Below, one piece after another: positions 15,206 through 22,868 of a DNA stretch of 25,369 nt. Positions within the stretch are counted from its first letter, which is position 1, and each line of letters starts with the position of its first letter. The stretch is from Candidatus Cardinium hertigii (lineage in GTDB: Bacteria > Bacteroidota > Bacteroidia > Cytophagales_A > Amoebophilaceae). The notes below the pieces were generated by a model. That model did not search any database and had not been told where the DNA came from. It was given only the letters and a program-made list of their open reading frames with translations. The stretch lies in assembly GCF_003788695.1 (NCBI RefSeq), contig NZ_RARA01000025.1:13775-39143 (forward strand). Reading direction: 5' to 3'. The translations under genes and the position numbers were made by a program.

Positions 15206-15524
15206 TTTAAAAGAAGCAGTTTTAAAAAAACTAGATAAAATAATCAATAATCTATAAAATATGGATACCACGCAAGTGAACGGATACAACTAATCTATTC
15301 ACCTACTGGGTAATTACCCCATTTAAAATTCAGAAAAAGCTAAAAAACAAACTAATCCTTATGCCTAAGAAGGGTAATCTACCCTAGTAAACTTTATGGT
15401 ATCCCATGAAAATAGTAAAACAAACTTTTTCCGAAGCTCTACCATCCCTTATTGAGATAGCCACATAGTACACATGCAAAGCATAAAAAATGTCCGATTT
15501 GGCCGATAAAACAGCTAAATTATA

Positions 15525-16685
15525 ATGGAAAATAGCCTTATTGCTCGTCGTTTTATACGTATAAAAGCGTTGCAAAACCTCTATGCATATACCATTTCGC
15601 AGCAGGCCCATAAAAAAAAAGCTATAGAACAGGTAGAAAAAGATTTTATATTTGACGTATTTCTAGATGAACCTGCACAAAAGGAACAACTGGCTAAAGA
15701 ACGAACCATAGCTGTTTCCCTATTCTGCAAAACAACACGAGAACAACTGGCTGTTACGTCTTTTACTTATGCAGAAAATAGTAAAATTGAACAATCTGTA
15801 CGTAAAAATTTGCTCCACTATGAGCAAGTGTTATTGAAAGATCGAATATTTTTGCAGAATGGATTGAACCAATCGAAAGAATGTATCTACCAGAATCATT
15901 TGTATGTTTTACTATTACTGGTAGAATGGTATAAATTGGCTAAAAAATACACGATCCAGTCTAATCATCCAGATCATCTCCTACAAGACCAGTTGGCTCA
16001 ACTCCCTTTATTAGAGGAACTGTACAAAAATAGCAAATGGATCAGTTCCATCAATCAAAAAGGTGTATCTTGGGCTCAAGAACCAGATCGTTTACAAGCT
16101 TGGTATATACGGCTGATGCAATCTGCAGAAATGCCCAGAAAGCTTATCCATCCATTAAACCCAGAGAATAGTATACATTTTTTGGAATACATTGTGCAAA
16201 CCATTATTTTTGGAGACGAACAGATTGGAGATTTTTTTTCAATGTTAGATCTCTATTGGGATGAACATAAACATGTTGTGCAAAAAATGTTAACGCAAAC
16301 TTTTAGGATGCTGGATACAAAAAATTTTGATAAATTTACTCTTTTCTGGTATAAAACAGAGGAAAAATGGGAAAGAGCAGCAGCATTTTATAATCATCTC
16401 TTACAGATAACGCTAAAAAGTAGCAACGCCTATGAAGCGATGATTGGCCAAAAAGCTGAAAAATGGGATAGTGAGCGTATAATATTAATAGATAAGCTTA
16501 TATTAAAGCTAGCCCTAGCAGAGATACTCGGGCTTCAAAAAATACCAATTAAAGTATCTATAAATGAGTATATTGAAATGGCAAAATTGTATGGCACATC
16601 TAAAAGTGGCCAGTTTATAAATGGTATTTTAGAAGGTATCTTAAAAGGGCTCCACATAGATATTCAACAAGAAACGAGAGAATAA
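15525..16685 (+). CDS. nusB: Transcription antitermination factor NusB, long Bacteroidota form
   Basis: NusB binds boxA RNA with NusE (S10) and promotes antitermination on rRNA operons. The fold is recognised at the ends: RRFIRIKALQNLYAY at the N-terminus and INEYIEMAKLYGTSKSGQFINGILEGI (about 346-372) at the C-terminus, the classic NusB signature (NE-x-x-E-x-A-K-x-(Y/F)-GT-x-KS-x-x-F-x-NG). Length is 386 residues against about 140 in most bacteria; the extra is a large insert after the first helix, as in other Bacteroidota. ATG at 15525. The 229 bases upstream, back to the target duplication of mobile copy A, show nothing recognisable, so that insertion may have changed its promoter. The YtxH-like gene follows 28 bases downstream and is probably cotranscribed. 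Confidence 0.9.
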   Translation: MENSLIARRFIRIKALQNLYAYTISQQAHKKKAIEQVEKDFIFDVFLDEPAQKEQLAKERTIAVSLFCKTTREQLAVTSFTYAENSKIEQSVRKNLLHYEQVLLKDRIFLQNGLNQSKECIYQNHLYVLLLLVEWYKLAKKYTIQSNHPDHLLQDQLAQLPLLEELYKNSKWISSINQKGVSWAQEPDRLQAWYIRLMQSAEMPRKLIHPLNPENSIHFLEYIVQTIIFGDEQIGDFFSMLDLYWDEHKHVVQKMLTQTFRMLDTKNFDKFTLFWYKTEEKWERAAAFYNHLLQITLKSSNAYEAMIGQKAEKWDSERIILIDKLILKLALAEILGLQKIPIKVSINEYIEMAKLYGTSKSGQFINGILEGILKGLHIDIQQETRE

Positions 16686-16713
16686 ATAGCACAACCCATT
16701 AACGTATACAATT

Positions 16714-17016
16714 ATGAAAAAAAGAACCGAAAATTTAATCATCCTGCTAATAGGCCTATGCTTAGGTGCTTTGATAGGTATGCTTTCCACCCCTACAACA
16801 GGCTCAGTAGTTAGAAGTGGACTGATATATAGCTTAAAATCATATAGGAAAAAATTACAAGCCTTTATTTTAAAACTTATGGGCAATAAAAATGATATTA
16901 TCAATCAAGCTAAAAATACAGGTAAAGAGGTGATAAGTGATGTAGTAAGCTCTGCCGAGAAGATTTTAAAAGAATTGGATACGCTAACAGAGCAATTAGG
17001 ACAAAAAGTACACTAA
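16714..17016 (+). CDS. YtxH-domain membrane-associated small protein
   Basis: A 100-residue protein with one N-terminal membrane segment (LIILLIGLCLGALIGMLSTP) that runs into the YtxH/gas-vesicle-like signature G-A-x-x-G-x-L-x-x-P-x-x-G-x-x-x-R, here GALIGMLSTPTTGSVVR (18-34). The rest is an amphipathic, probably coiled-coil helix. Biochemical function is unknown for the family; members are often envelope-stress or general-stress proteins. It follows nusB on the same strand, an arrangement I recall from other Bacteroidota. Its stop is six bases before the end of mobile copy B, so the element inserted just behind the gene without damaging it. Confidence 0.75.
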   Translation: MKKRTENLIILLIGLCLGALIGMLSTPTTGSVVRSGLIYSLKSYRKKLQAFILKLMGNKNDIINQAKNTGKEVISDVVSSAEKILKELDTLTEQLGQKVH

Positions 17017-17022
17017 ATACAG

Positions 17023-17352
17023 GTATTCGTTTACTTGCGTGGCAGAAATGTTTTTAATTTAATTATTTAATTACTAAATTATTCGTTACTTTTTTTCTTG
17101 ATAAAAAAAGTAACCAAAAAAATCAAGCGCTGGTGAACAAAGCTGTTAAAAATTCAGTCTGCAAGCTGAAAATCAGAACTCGCCCAGGCCTACAGCCTTG
17201 GGCTCAAACAGGCTGATTTTCTACTAGCTCTCAGACTGAATTTTTCTAATCACAGCTTTGTTCAAGGCGCGTTTTTATGATCTTGCATTATTGTGCTATT
17301 TTTAAATACGAACATAAAAAAATACGCATAGGCCACACCACTGAACGGATAC
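17023..17352 (-). mobile_element. IS66-derived non-autonomous element (MITE), copy B, inverted relative to copy A
   Basis: The left end GTATTCGTTTACTTGCGTGG (17023-17042) and the right end CCACACCACTGAACGGATAC (17333-17352) are the two end types of copy A in the opposite order. The interior carries the same two hairpins (17085-17114 and 17135-17263) and then the same AT-rich tail including TTGCATTATTGTGCTATTTTT. No 8-bp duplication is seen (AAATACAG before, TAAAATAT after), perhaps because of the extra end fragment behind it. Confidence 0.8.
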
Positions 17353-17385
17353 TAAAATATGGCTACTACGCAAGTGAACGGATAC
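17353..17385. mobile_element. 33-bp end fragment of a further IS66/MITE copy
   Basis: Directly after copy B, TAAAATATGGCTACTACGCA through AAGTGAACGGATAC repeats the terminal 33 bases of copy A (15255-15287, AAAATATGGATACCACGCAA then GTGAACGGATAC) with few changes. It is the tip of another copy, left by nested insertion, deletion or recombination. Confidence 0.7.
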
Positions 17386-17411
17386 TTACACATACCTATC
17401 CAGAACACACG

Positions 17412-18056
17412 TTAATGAACAACTTGCTGCTTGTTTTCTTCTTCAGCTTTTATTTGAATGAGGTATTTCTTAAAATCAGCAAAAATTTCTACCAAGCGGT
17501 GATACGCTGCCTGTTTGGCAACATCAGCTAACTGATCACATAATGTAATGGGATCTATATTTTTAAACCACCCTAAAAAGAAGCGTAGAATGTTTTTCAC
17601 ATATTCTTTTTCTGTAATAGGTGGTGATGTGTTAATACCTGCTGCCATAAACATCCTTTTAATCTTTATTTTAATCTGGAGGTCACTACCCGAGAGCACT
17701 TTTGATTGGATAATTACTTTTTCTAATTGCTCTAGTATATCTGGAAAAGGAATAAGCGCCTGAAACTCCTCAAGTTGTTTAAGTTCCTCAAGTTTTTTTT
17801 GAAGCGCCTTGGCTTGCTCTTCCGCAGAAAGTGGCTTTTTTTCTATTTCCTCTTTACTACCAGAAGATTTATTGTTTTTCTGATTTTTAGATGTAGATAA
17901 TACAGGTGCAAGAGGTTCTTCTAAATCGGTTTGATCATCAAAAGCATCTGGTTCTACCCGTGGCGACTTATGTTTACATTGCGAACCAATTACGATAGGT
18001 AATACACAAATAATCCATAACTTACCTTTGCCAAAAGTAGTAAATTTGTATTTCAT
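17412..18056 (-). CDS. Hypothetical protein with signal peptide, possible lipoprotein
   Basis: I do not recognise a family. The 214-residue protein opens with a basic N-terminus and a hydrophobic segment (LWIICVLPIVIGSQC); Cys27 could be a lipid anchor, though Gln at -1 is unusual for a lipobox. Residues 30-75 are polar and low-complexity, residues 75-100 are rich in Glu, Lys and Leu and probably coiled coil, and the remaining half is a helical domain with LRFFLGWFKNIDPITLCDQL. No catalytic motif is seen. It stands alone on the minus strand between mobile copy B (26 bases away) and the M50 protease gene. Such short anchored helical proteins are common in this group. Confidence 0.6.
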   Translation of the reverse strand: MKYKFTTFGKGKLWIICVLPIVIGSQCKHKSPRVEPDAFDDQTDLEEPLAPVLSTSKNQKNNKSSGSKEEIEKKPLSAEEQAKALQKKLEELKQLEEFQALIPFPDILEQLEKVIIQSKVLSGSDLQIKIKIKRMFMAAGINTSPPITEKEYVKNILRFFLGWFKNIDPITLCDQLADVAKQAAYHRLVEIFADFKKYLIQIKAEEENKQQVVH

Positions 18057-18197
18057 ACCATTATTCTATTTTGTTAGAAATTTACTATTTCACGTTACTG
18101 AAAATTTAAAATAAAAAATTATGAGGATGGAAATAACTTATAGTTAAGAATTTTAAAAAATTGAAAAGTCTATTTTCCCTTTACTATTTACCATTCA

Positions 18198-18896
18198 TTA
18201 CCATTCCTGTTCCTTTTGCCAACGACTACAATACTGAAAACCAGATATTAAAAGTTGCCCGATAAAGAAAAAAGAAAGATAATGTCCGTAAACATAAAGA
18301 TAAGGAATGGCAACTGCAGCAGCAGCTAATCCTATGATGATACTAGCACGATGCCCCTTACGACCAAATGCTTTTTCCAGTATATACCGTACCAAGTAAC
18401 CGCCATCCAGGGGTTCAATAGGTATCAAATTCAGTAAAGTCCATGTGGTATTAATACGTATAATCTCGAAAAGCAGATATCTAAATATATAGCCATTACA
18501 AGCGCTATAGCGAAACAATAAATAGGCACCTAACACCACCAATCCTTGCAATAAAGGACCTGAAAGGGTAATAAGAAAATTTTGTTTATCCGTTATAACT
18601 GATTTATTGAAGGTTGTTCTTCCACTAAAAGCCTGTAATACAATAACAGGTTCGGCACTAAAAAAAAGAGCAGCCAACGCATGACCATACTCATGTATAA
18701 ATAGACTAAAGGTAAAAACAATAGCCAATAGCAAACTTTCTCTATAAGGCCCACTGGTAATGCCGATCACAAATAATAAAGAGATCCAAAAACTCAAATC
18801 AATATATACTGAAACTTTTAAAAATCTAAAATGCAAAATCGTAATTACTTTAGATGTCAAATATAAATATAAAAATAGCCATTTAACAACCTGCAC
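18198..18896 (-). CDS. M50-family membrane metalloprotease (site-2 protease type)
   Basis: An intramembrane zinc protease of 232 residues with about five or six membrane segments. The zinc site HEYGH (68-72) lies in a hydrophobic segment, and the second motif NLIPIEPLDGGYLVR provides Asp164. It has no PDZ or CBS domain, so it belongs with minimal SpoIVFB-like members, not RseP. The substrate is unknown. The start is GTG at 18894-18896, inside the end of the reductase gene (14-base overlap), indicating translational coupling; LHFRFLKVSVYIDLSFW is the usual beginning of the first membrane segment, so no longer N-terminus is needed. The reason for the link with the reductase is not apparent. Confidence 0.85.
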   Translation of the reverse strand: MQVVKWLFLYLYLTSKVITILHFRFLKVSVYIDLSFWISLLFVIGITSGPYRESLLLAIVFTFSLFIHEYGHALAALFFSAEPVIVLQAFSGRTTFNKSVITDKQNFLITLSGPLLQGLVVLGAYLLFRYSACNGYIFRYLLFEIIRINTTWTLLNLIPIEPLDGGYLVRYILEKAFGRKGHRASIIIGLAAAAVAIPYLYVYGHYLSFFFIGQLLISGFQYCSRWQKEQEW

Positions 18897-19698
18897 TAAC
18901 TAACTTAGGTGATACGCCTTCGGTGCTACACCTATCCAATTTAGCAGAATTTGGTACAGCTTTTGAAGAAAAATACTTTTCTATTTTTATCTGTGGCGGC
19001 CTAAAGCCCATTTTTTGAAGTTTTTCAATACTTTCATCAATCATATAAGGATTCCCACAGAGGTATACCAAATCCCTATCCGGGTTTACATGCAGCATCT
19101 CAAAAGCTGAGTGTACATATCCTGGATATTGGTACCCTTCAGTAAATGTATTTTCTCGACTTAAATAAGAACGAAAATTAAAACGCTCATTTTTTTTAGC
19201 AAAAGCAACAAAGTCTTCTGCATAAAGTAAGTCTTTAGCATAACATACCCCTAATAATAAAGTTACATTTAATATCGTATCCTCTTCAAGGCGTTTAGCG
19301 ATAAGCGACAACATGGAACGATAAGGGGCTACACCGGTACCAGTAGCTACCAATATATAATGCGAGGGTGTTTCTTCCGCTTTAAGTATGAGACGACCTT
19401 GAGGCCCTACAGCAAGTAGCTCATCGCCCATTTTTAAATTAAATAAGGTCCTGGTAGCCATCCCCCCATCCACAGGTGCCACGGCCATTTCCAGTTCATA
19501 ACATTCCTCAGAACTATTTGCTAAACTATAGCTACGTCGTAGTACTGTACCGTCCTGCTGCGGCAATAAAAAAGTAATAAACTGACCAGGTATAAATACG
19601 AAGGGAAGCCCATCAGAACGTATAAAAGTGAACTGCATTACCCTATGGGTAATCATTTTATACCCTATCAGTTTAAGCTTAAATGGATTTAGTCCCAT
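18883..19698 (-). CDS. fpr: Ferredoxin/flavodoxin-NADP reductase (FNR-like flavoprotein)
   Basis: A 271-residue FAD enzyme that moves electrons between NADPH and ferredoxin or flavodoxin. The FAD domain carries RRSYSLANS (the RxYS motif, about 54-62) and GGMATRTLFNLKMGDEL. The NADP domain carries ATGTGVAPYRSML (118-130) and YLCGNPYMIDE (212-222), all in canonical order. The C-terminal 25 residues, ending KLVSAGC, are an unconserved tail. ATG at 19696-19698. A good Bacteroidota -7 box lies about 50 bases upstream. The partner ferredoxin is not in the window. The downstream M50 protease overlaps its stop codon. Confidence 0.88.
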   Translation of the reverse strand: MGLNPFKLKLIGYKMITHRVMQFTFIRSDGLPFVFIPGQFITFLLPQQDGTVLRRSYSLANSSEECYELEMAVAPVDGGMATRTLFNLKMGDELLAVGPQGRLILKAEETPSHYILVATGTGVAPYRSMLSLIAKRLEEDTILNVTLLLGVCYAKDLLYAEDFVAFAKKNERFNFRSYLSRENTFTEGYQYPGYVHSAFEMLHVNPDRDLVYLCGNPYMIDESIEKLQKMGFRPPQIKIEKYFSSKAVPNSAKLDRCSTEGVSPKLVSAGC

Positions 19699-19744
19699 TG
19701 CCTCATTTTGATTATATATTTACTTAGCCTCTTATATCCCGACC

Positions 19745-19752
19745 CAAAGGTA
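19745..19752 (-). promoter_or_regulatory. Candidate Bacteroidota promoter -7 box for fpr
   Basis: CAAAGGTA on the plus strand reads TACCTTTG on the minus strand, an exact TAnnTTTG box, 46 bases before the fpr start. The expected TTG at about 20 bases upstream is not present; the nearest is about 29 bases away. The -7 element alone is the evidence. The remaining spacer to 19857 holds nothing else recognisable. Confidence 0.4.
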
Positions 19753-19857
19753 CAAAAAACCCATTATGAACCGAAACTTTTCAACAAAATACAAAAAATG
19801 TTCCCGCTACGTTAGCATTATGCACCCATTTATTTGCTACCTATGACCTAGCTTAGC

Positions 19858-21285
19858 TCAACACTCCACATGACCCGGTGTACGTGGAAAGGGAATAACG
19901 TCACGTATGTTTTCCATGCCTGTTACAAATAGTATAAAACGCTCAAGCCCTAGCCCAAATCCACTATGGGGTATAGTACCAAAGCGTCTAGTATCCAAGT
20001 ACCAGTTTATATCTTCTACCTGAAGATTTCCCCGCTGCATAGCTTGCTGCAAATAATCCAGACGTTCTTCTCTTTGAGATCCGCCAACCATTTCCCCTAC
20101 ACCAGGGAAAAGCACATCCATAGCTGCCACAGTTCTACCATCATCATTTTGGCGCATGTAAAATGCTTTGATCGCTCGCGGATAATTGGTTACGACTACA
20201 GGACTTTTAAAATGATCCTCTACCAAATAACGTTCATGTTCTGATTGAAGGTCGATACCCCAACCGGTAACGGGATAAACAAAAGTTCCATTTTTATTTG
20301 GTCTAGCTTCCATTAGAATATCCACTGCTTCTGTATAGGTAATCTGCACAAAAGGTTGTGCTAATACGAATGCCAATCGCTCCAATAGAGGCATTTGTGC
20401 CTTTACACACTTTTCATTTGTACTGCTAAGCGCACGTTTTTGTAACCAAGCAAGCTCTTCTTGACAATTGTTCAGCACGTAATTTAGTAGAAATTTTAAC
20501 AATTCCTCAACAAGCGCTATATTATCGTCCAAAGTATTAAAAGCTACCTCTGGTTCAACCATCCAAAATTCTGCCAAATGCCTGGGGGTATTAGAATTTT
20601 CTGCCCGAAACGTAGGACCAAAAGTATACACTGCTCCCAACCCCATGGCCGCTGCTTCTGCAGCAAGCTGCCCAGAAACCGTTAAGTTAGTAGGTTTTTT
20701 AAAAAAATCTTCTCTAAAATCAACACGACCATCTGGATTTCTAGCTGGCCCCTCCGCATCCAAGCTAGTTACCCGAAATAGCGCTCCTGCTCCTTCTGCA
20801 TCAGCTGCCGTAATAATAGGCGTATGAAGATAAAAAAAACCATGTTCATGAAAAAAATGATGAATGGCATAGCTCACTGCATGTCTTATCCGAAACACGG
20901 CACCAAAAGTATTGGTACGAAAACGAAGATGCACCCATGTACGCAAAAATTCCAGTGAATGCGCTTTGGGTTGCAATGGATAGGCTGGCGCAATACCCAA
21001 TAACGTAAGTTGGCTACCTTCTAATTCTACCGACTGATTTTGCCCTTTTGAAGCCACTAAACGCCCTAAAACAGCGATACTGGCCCCTGTACTCAGTTGG
21101 TTCAGCAGCGCTTCTGAAAGAAGCGTAGGTGCCATAACCACTTGCAAATTTTGCTGACATGATCCATCATTGATCGAAAGGAATATAACCTGCTTGCTTA
21201 CCCGCTTGGTTCGAATCCAACCTTTTGCCTCAATAGTCGTTCCAACTATGCCAAACCGTAAAATTTCTTTAATTTTGCTACGCAA
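19858..21285 (-). CDS. asnS: Asparaginyl-tRNA synthetase
   Basis: A class IIb aminoacyl-tRNA synthetase of 475 residues that charges tRNA-Asn. It has the N-terminal OB-fold anticodon domain (about 17-100, with GWIRTKRVSKQVIFLSINDG) and the catalytic domain with motif 1 FYLHTPIIT (151-159), motif 2 FGPTFRAENSNTPRHLAEFW (222-241) and motif 3 GFGLGLERFILFVTG (442-456). The C-terminus PFPRTPGHVEC is the asparagine-specific ending (PFPR-x-P). The only plausible start near the conserved N-terminus is TTG at 21285; no ATG lies suitably upstream. It diverges from rpoN with 142 bases between them. Confidence 0.96.
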   Translation of the reverse strand: MRSKIKEILRFGIVGTTIEAKGWIRTKRVSKQVIFLSINDGSCQQNLQVVMAPTLLSEALLNQLSTGASIAVLGRLVASKGQNQSVELEGSQLTLLGIAPAYPLQPKAHSLEFLRTWVHLRFRTNTFGAVFRIRHAVSYAIHHFFHEHGFFYLHTPIITAADAEGAGALFRVTSLDAEGPARNPDGRVDFREDFFKKPTNLTVSGQLAAEAAAMGLGAVYTFGPTFRAENSNTPRHLAEFWMVEPEVAFNTLDDNIALVEELLKFLLNYVLNNCQEELAWLQKRALSSTNEKCVKAQMPLLERLAFVLAQPFVQITYTEAVDILMEARPNKNGTFVYPVTGWGIDLQSEHERYLVEDHFKSPVVVTNYPRAIKAFYMRQNDDGRTVAAMDVLFPGVGEMVGGSQREERLDYLQQAMQRGNLQVEDINWYLDTRRFGTIPHSGFGLGLERFILFVTGMENIRDVIPFPRTPGHVEC

Positions 21286-21356
21286 AGTATTTTTTTAAAT
21301 CAATATTTGTTTCGTATAACATCAATATAATTATAATAACTAAACTAGTAGTCTAA

Positions 21357-21371
21357 TAGTCTAACAGACTA
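21357..21371. promoter_or_regulatory. Short hairpin in the asnS/rpoN divergent spacer
   Basis: TAGTCT (21357-21362) and AGACTA (21366-21371) form a 6-bp stem with loop AAC. A further TAGTCTA precedes it at 21349 and a related ATCTAGT follows. It could be an operator acting on either gene, but AT-rich repeats of this size are common by chance. Confidence 0.25.
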
Positions 21372-21427
21372 AAATCTAGTCCCAGTAAATCTAGCAATAG
21401 TTTTTATTCTATCCAACTGAATTCTAA

Positions 21428-22855
21428 ATGCAAAAGTTACAATTAGAACAAAAATGTTCCCATAAATTATCGGGGCAACAAATCCAATTTATCAAATTAC
21501 TACAAGTGCCTAGTATTGCACTAAATACCTATATATCCAAAGAAATTGCATCGAATCCTTTGCTAGACGAAACATTAGAAAATGACGATGCCATCGCTCC
21601 CGAATCGGAAGCATTTACCCATAATTTTTCGGATTATTACCCAAGCGATTTAAATAAAAAAAATTATAAAACAGAAATTTCTCGTGATAAATGGACACCA
21701 ACCATCGTTTCCTTGCAGGAAAAATTAAAAGAACAATTACATTGGCTTCATTTGAGTGAAGTGGGCTATATAATAGGAGAACATTTGATAGGCAGTTTAG
21801 ACCAAAATGGTTTCCTCCCATGTGATTTGGAAATTATTGTACAAGACCTGCATGTAATCCATTACGTAGAACTTTCTGTACAAGAAGTAGAAGAGGTACT
21901 TATAGCCATTCAACAATTAGACCCACCTGGTATTGCAGCTAGAAATCTTCAGGAATGTTTATTAATACAATTGAACCGGCAGAACCAAACAGATCCAGTT
22001 ATTCAGTTAGCCCGAGATATAATAAGCAGTTGTTTTGAGGAGTTTACCAAGAAGCATTATGAAAGCATCCTCAAAAAACTAGCCATTGCCGATAGGCATC
22101 TTTTAAAAGATGCACTGGCCCACATTGCCCATTTGAATCCCAGACCAGGAGGAAACTATAATGGAATGGAGCAGACAAATAATTTCCTCTCTCCTGATTT
22201 TATAATTGTAGAAAATCAAGGAAATCTTTCTGTTGAGCTGGTCAATTATCCCATCTATAAGCCACGTTTTAATAAAAAATATCTGACTATGTTGGAAGCT
22301 TATGAAAAAAAAACCAAAACAGATACAGCATACCAGCAAGATAGAGAAAATCAGGAAATAATTGATTTTTTGAAAAAAAAACTAGAAGATGCCAAATATT
22401 TTATGGAAGCACTGGGACAGCGCAATCAAACACTTTTAAAAACCATGCAAGCTATTTTAGAGCTTCAATACAATTTCTTTTTAGAAGGAGAAGAAACAGA
22501 TAGGTTAACTCCCATGGTTTTACAAAATGTAGCCGATAAGGTAGGGATGGATGCCTCTACTATTTCCAGAATTGTCAATCAAAAATCAGTTCAAGGTAAA
22601 TTTGGCGTTTATCTGCTAAAGTTTTTCTTTTCCGAGGGCATTAGCAAATCTACGGGGGAGAATATCAGTAATAAAGCGGTTAAAAATAGAATTTTAGAAT
22701 TGATTAATAGTGAAAATAAACAGAATCCTTATCCAGATAGGCGTATGGGAGAAATATTGATCACAGAGGGCTATAGTGTAGCGCGCCGTACGGTAACCAA
22801 GTATAGAGAAGAACTGGGCCTACCTGTTGCTAGGTTAAGAAAGGAATTGGCATAA
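21428..22855 (+). CDS. rpoN: RNA polymerase sigma-54 factor
   Basis: The alternative sigma factor that directs polymerase to -24/-12 promoters and needs an AAA+ activator to open them. The 475-residue protein has the Gln/Leu-rich region I (LQLEQKCSHKLSGQQIQFIKLLQ, 3-25), the core-binding domain (about 90-280, with DQNGFL and LDPPGIAARNLQECL), a helix-turn-helix (TPMVLQNVADKVGMDASTISRIVNQK, 361-386) and the diagnostic RpoN box ARRTVTKYREELGLP (452-466). It is complete. No activator gene or -24/-12 promoter was spotted here. The IS1634-type element begins 13 bases after its stop codon, so any terminator was lost or lies inside the element. Confidence 0.96.
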   Translation: MQKLQLEQKCSHKLSGQQIQFIKLLQVPSIALNTYISKEIASNPLLDETLENDDAIAPESEAFTHNFSDYYPSDLNKKNYKTEISRDKWTPTIVSLQEKLKEQLHWLHLSEVGYIIGEHLIGSLDQNGFLPCDLEIIVQDLHVIHYVELSVQEVEEVLIAIQQLDPPGIAARNLQECLLIQLNRQNQTDPVIQLARDIISSCFEEFTKKHYESILKKLAIADRHLLKDALAHIAHLNPRPGGNYNGMEQTNNFLSPDFIIVENQGNLSVELVNYPIYKPRFNKKYLTMLEAYEKKTKTDTAYQQDRENQEIIDFLKKKLEDAKYFMEALGQRNQTLLKTMQAILELQYNFFLEGEETDRLTPMVLQNVADKVGMDASTISRIVNQKSVQGKFGVYLLKFFFSEGISKSTGENISNKAVKNRILELINSENKQNPYPDRRMGEILITEGYSVARRTVTKYREELGLPVARLRKELA

Positions 22856-22868
22856 ATTCAAGTATAAT

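Larger units (their letters stand above)
14925..15287 (+). mobile_element. IS66-derived non-autonomous element (MITE), copy A, with 8-bp target duplication
   Basis: The left end GTATCCGTTCAGTGGTGTGG (14925-14944) and the right end, inverse of GTATCCGTTCACTTGCGTGG (15268-15287), are imperfect terminal repeats; the left matches the IS66-type end at 308-328. The element is flanked by perfect 8-bp copies AACTAATC at 14917-14924 and 15288-15295. Eight bases is the target-duplication length of IS66 elements. The 363-bp interior codes for no protein but contains a long hairpin (15023-15152) and a T/A-rich hairpin (15174-15205). The second full copy, inverted, is at 17023-17352. It lies between tRNA-Ser and nusB. 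Confidence 0.85.

Noticed and set aside
15384..15611. Minus-strand open frame overlapping the nusB start
   Set aside because: It has no family resemblance and overlaps the conserved NusB N-terminus.
16590..16610. TGGCAC as a sigma-54 promoter
   Set aside because: It lies within nusB and lacks the TTGC at the required spacing.
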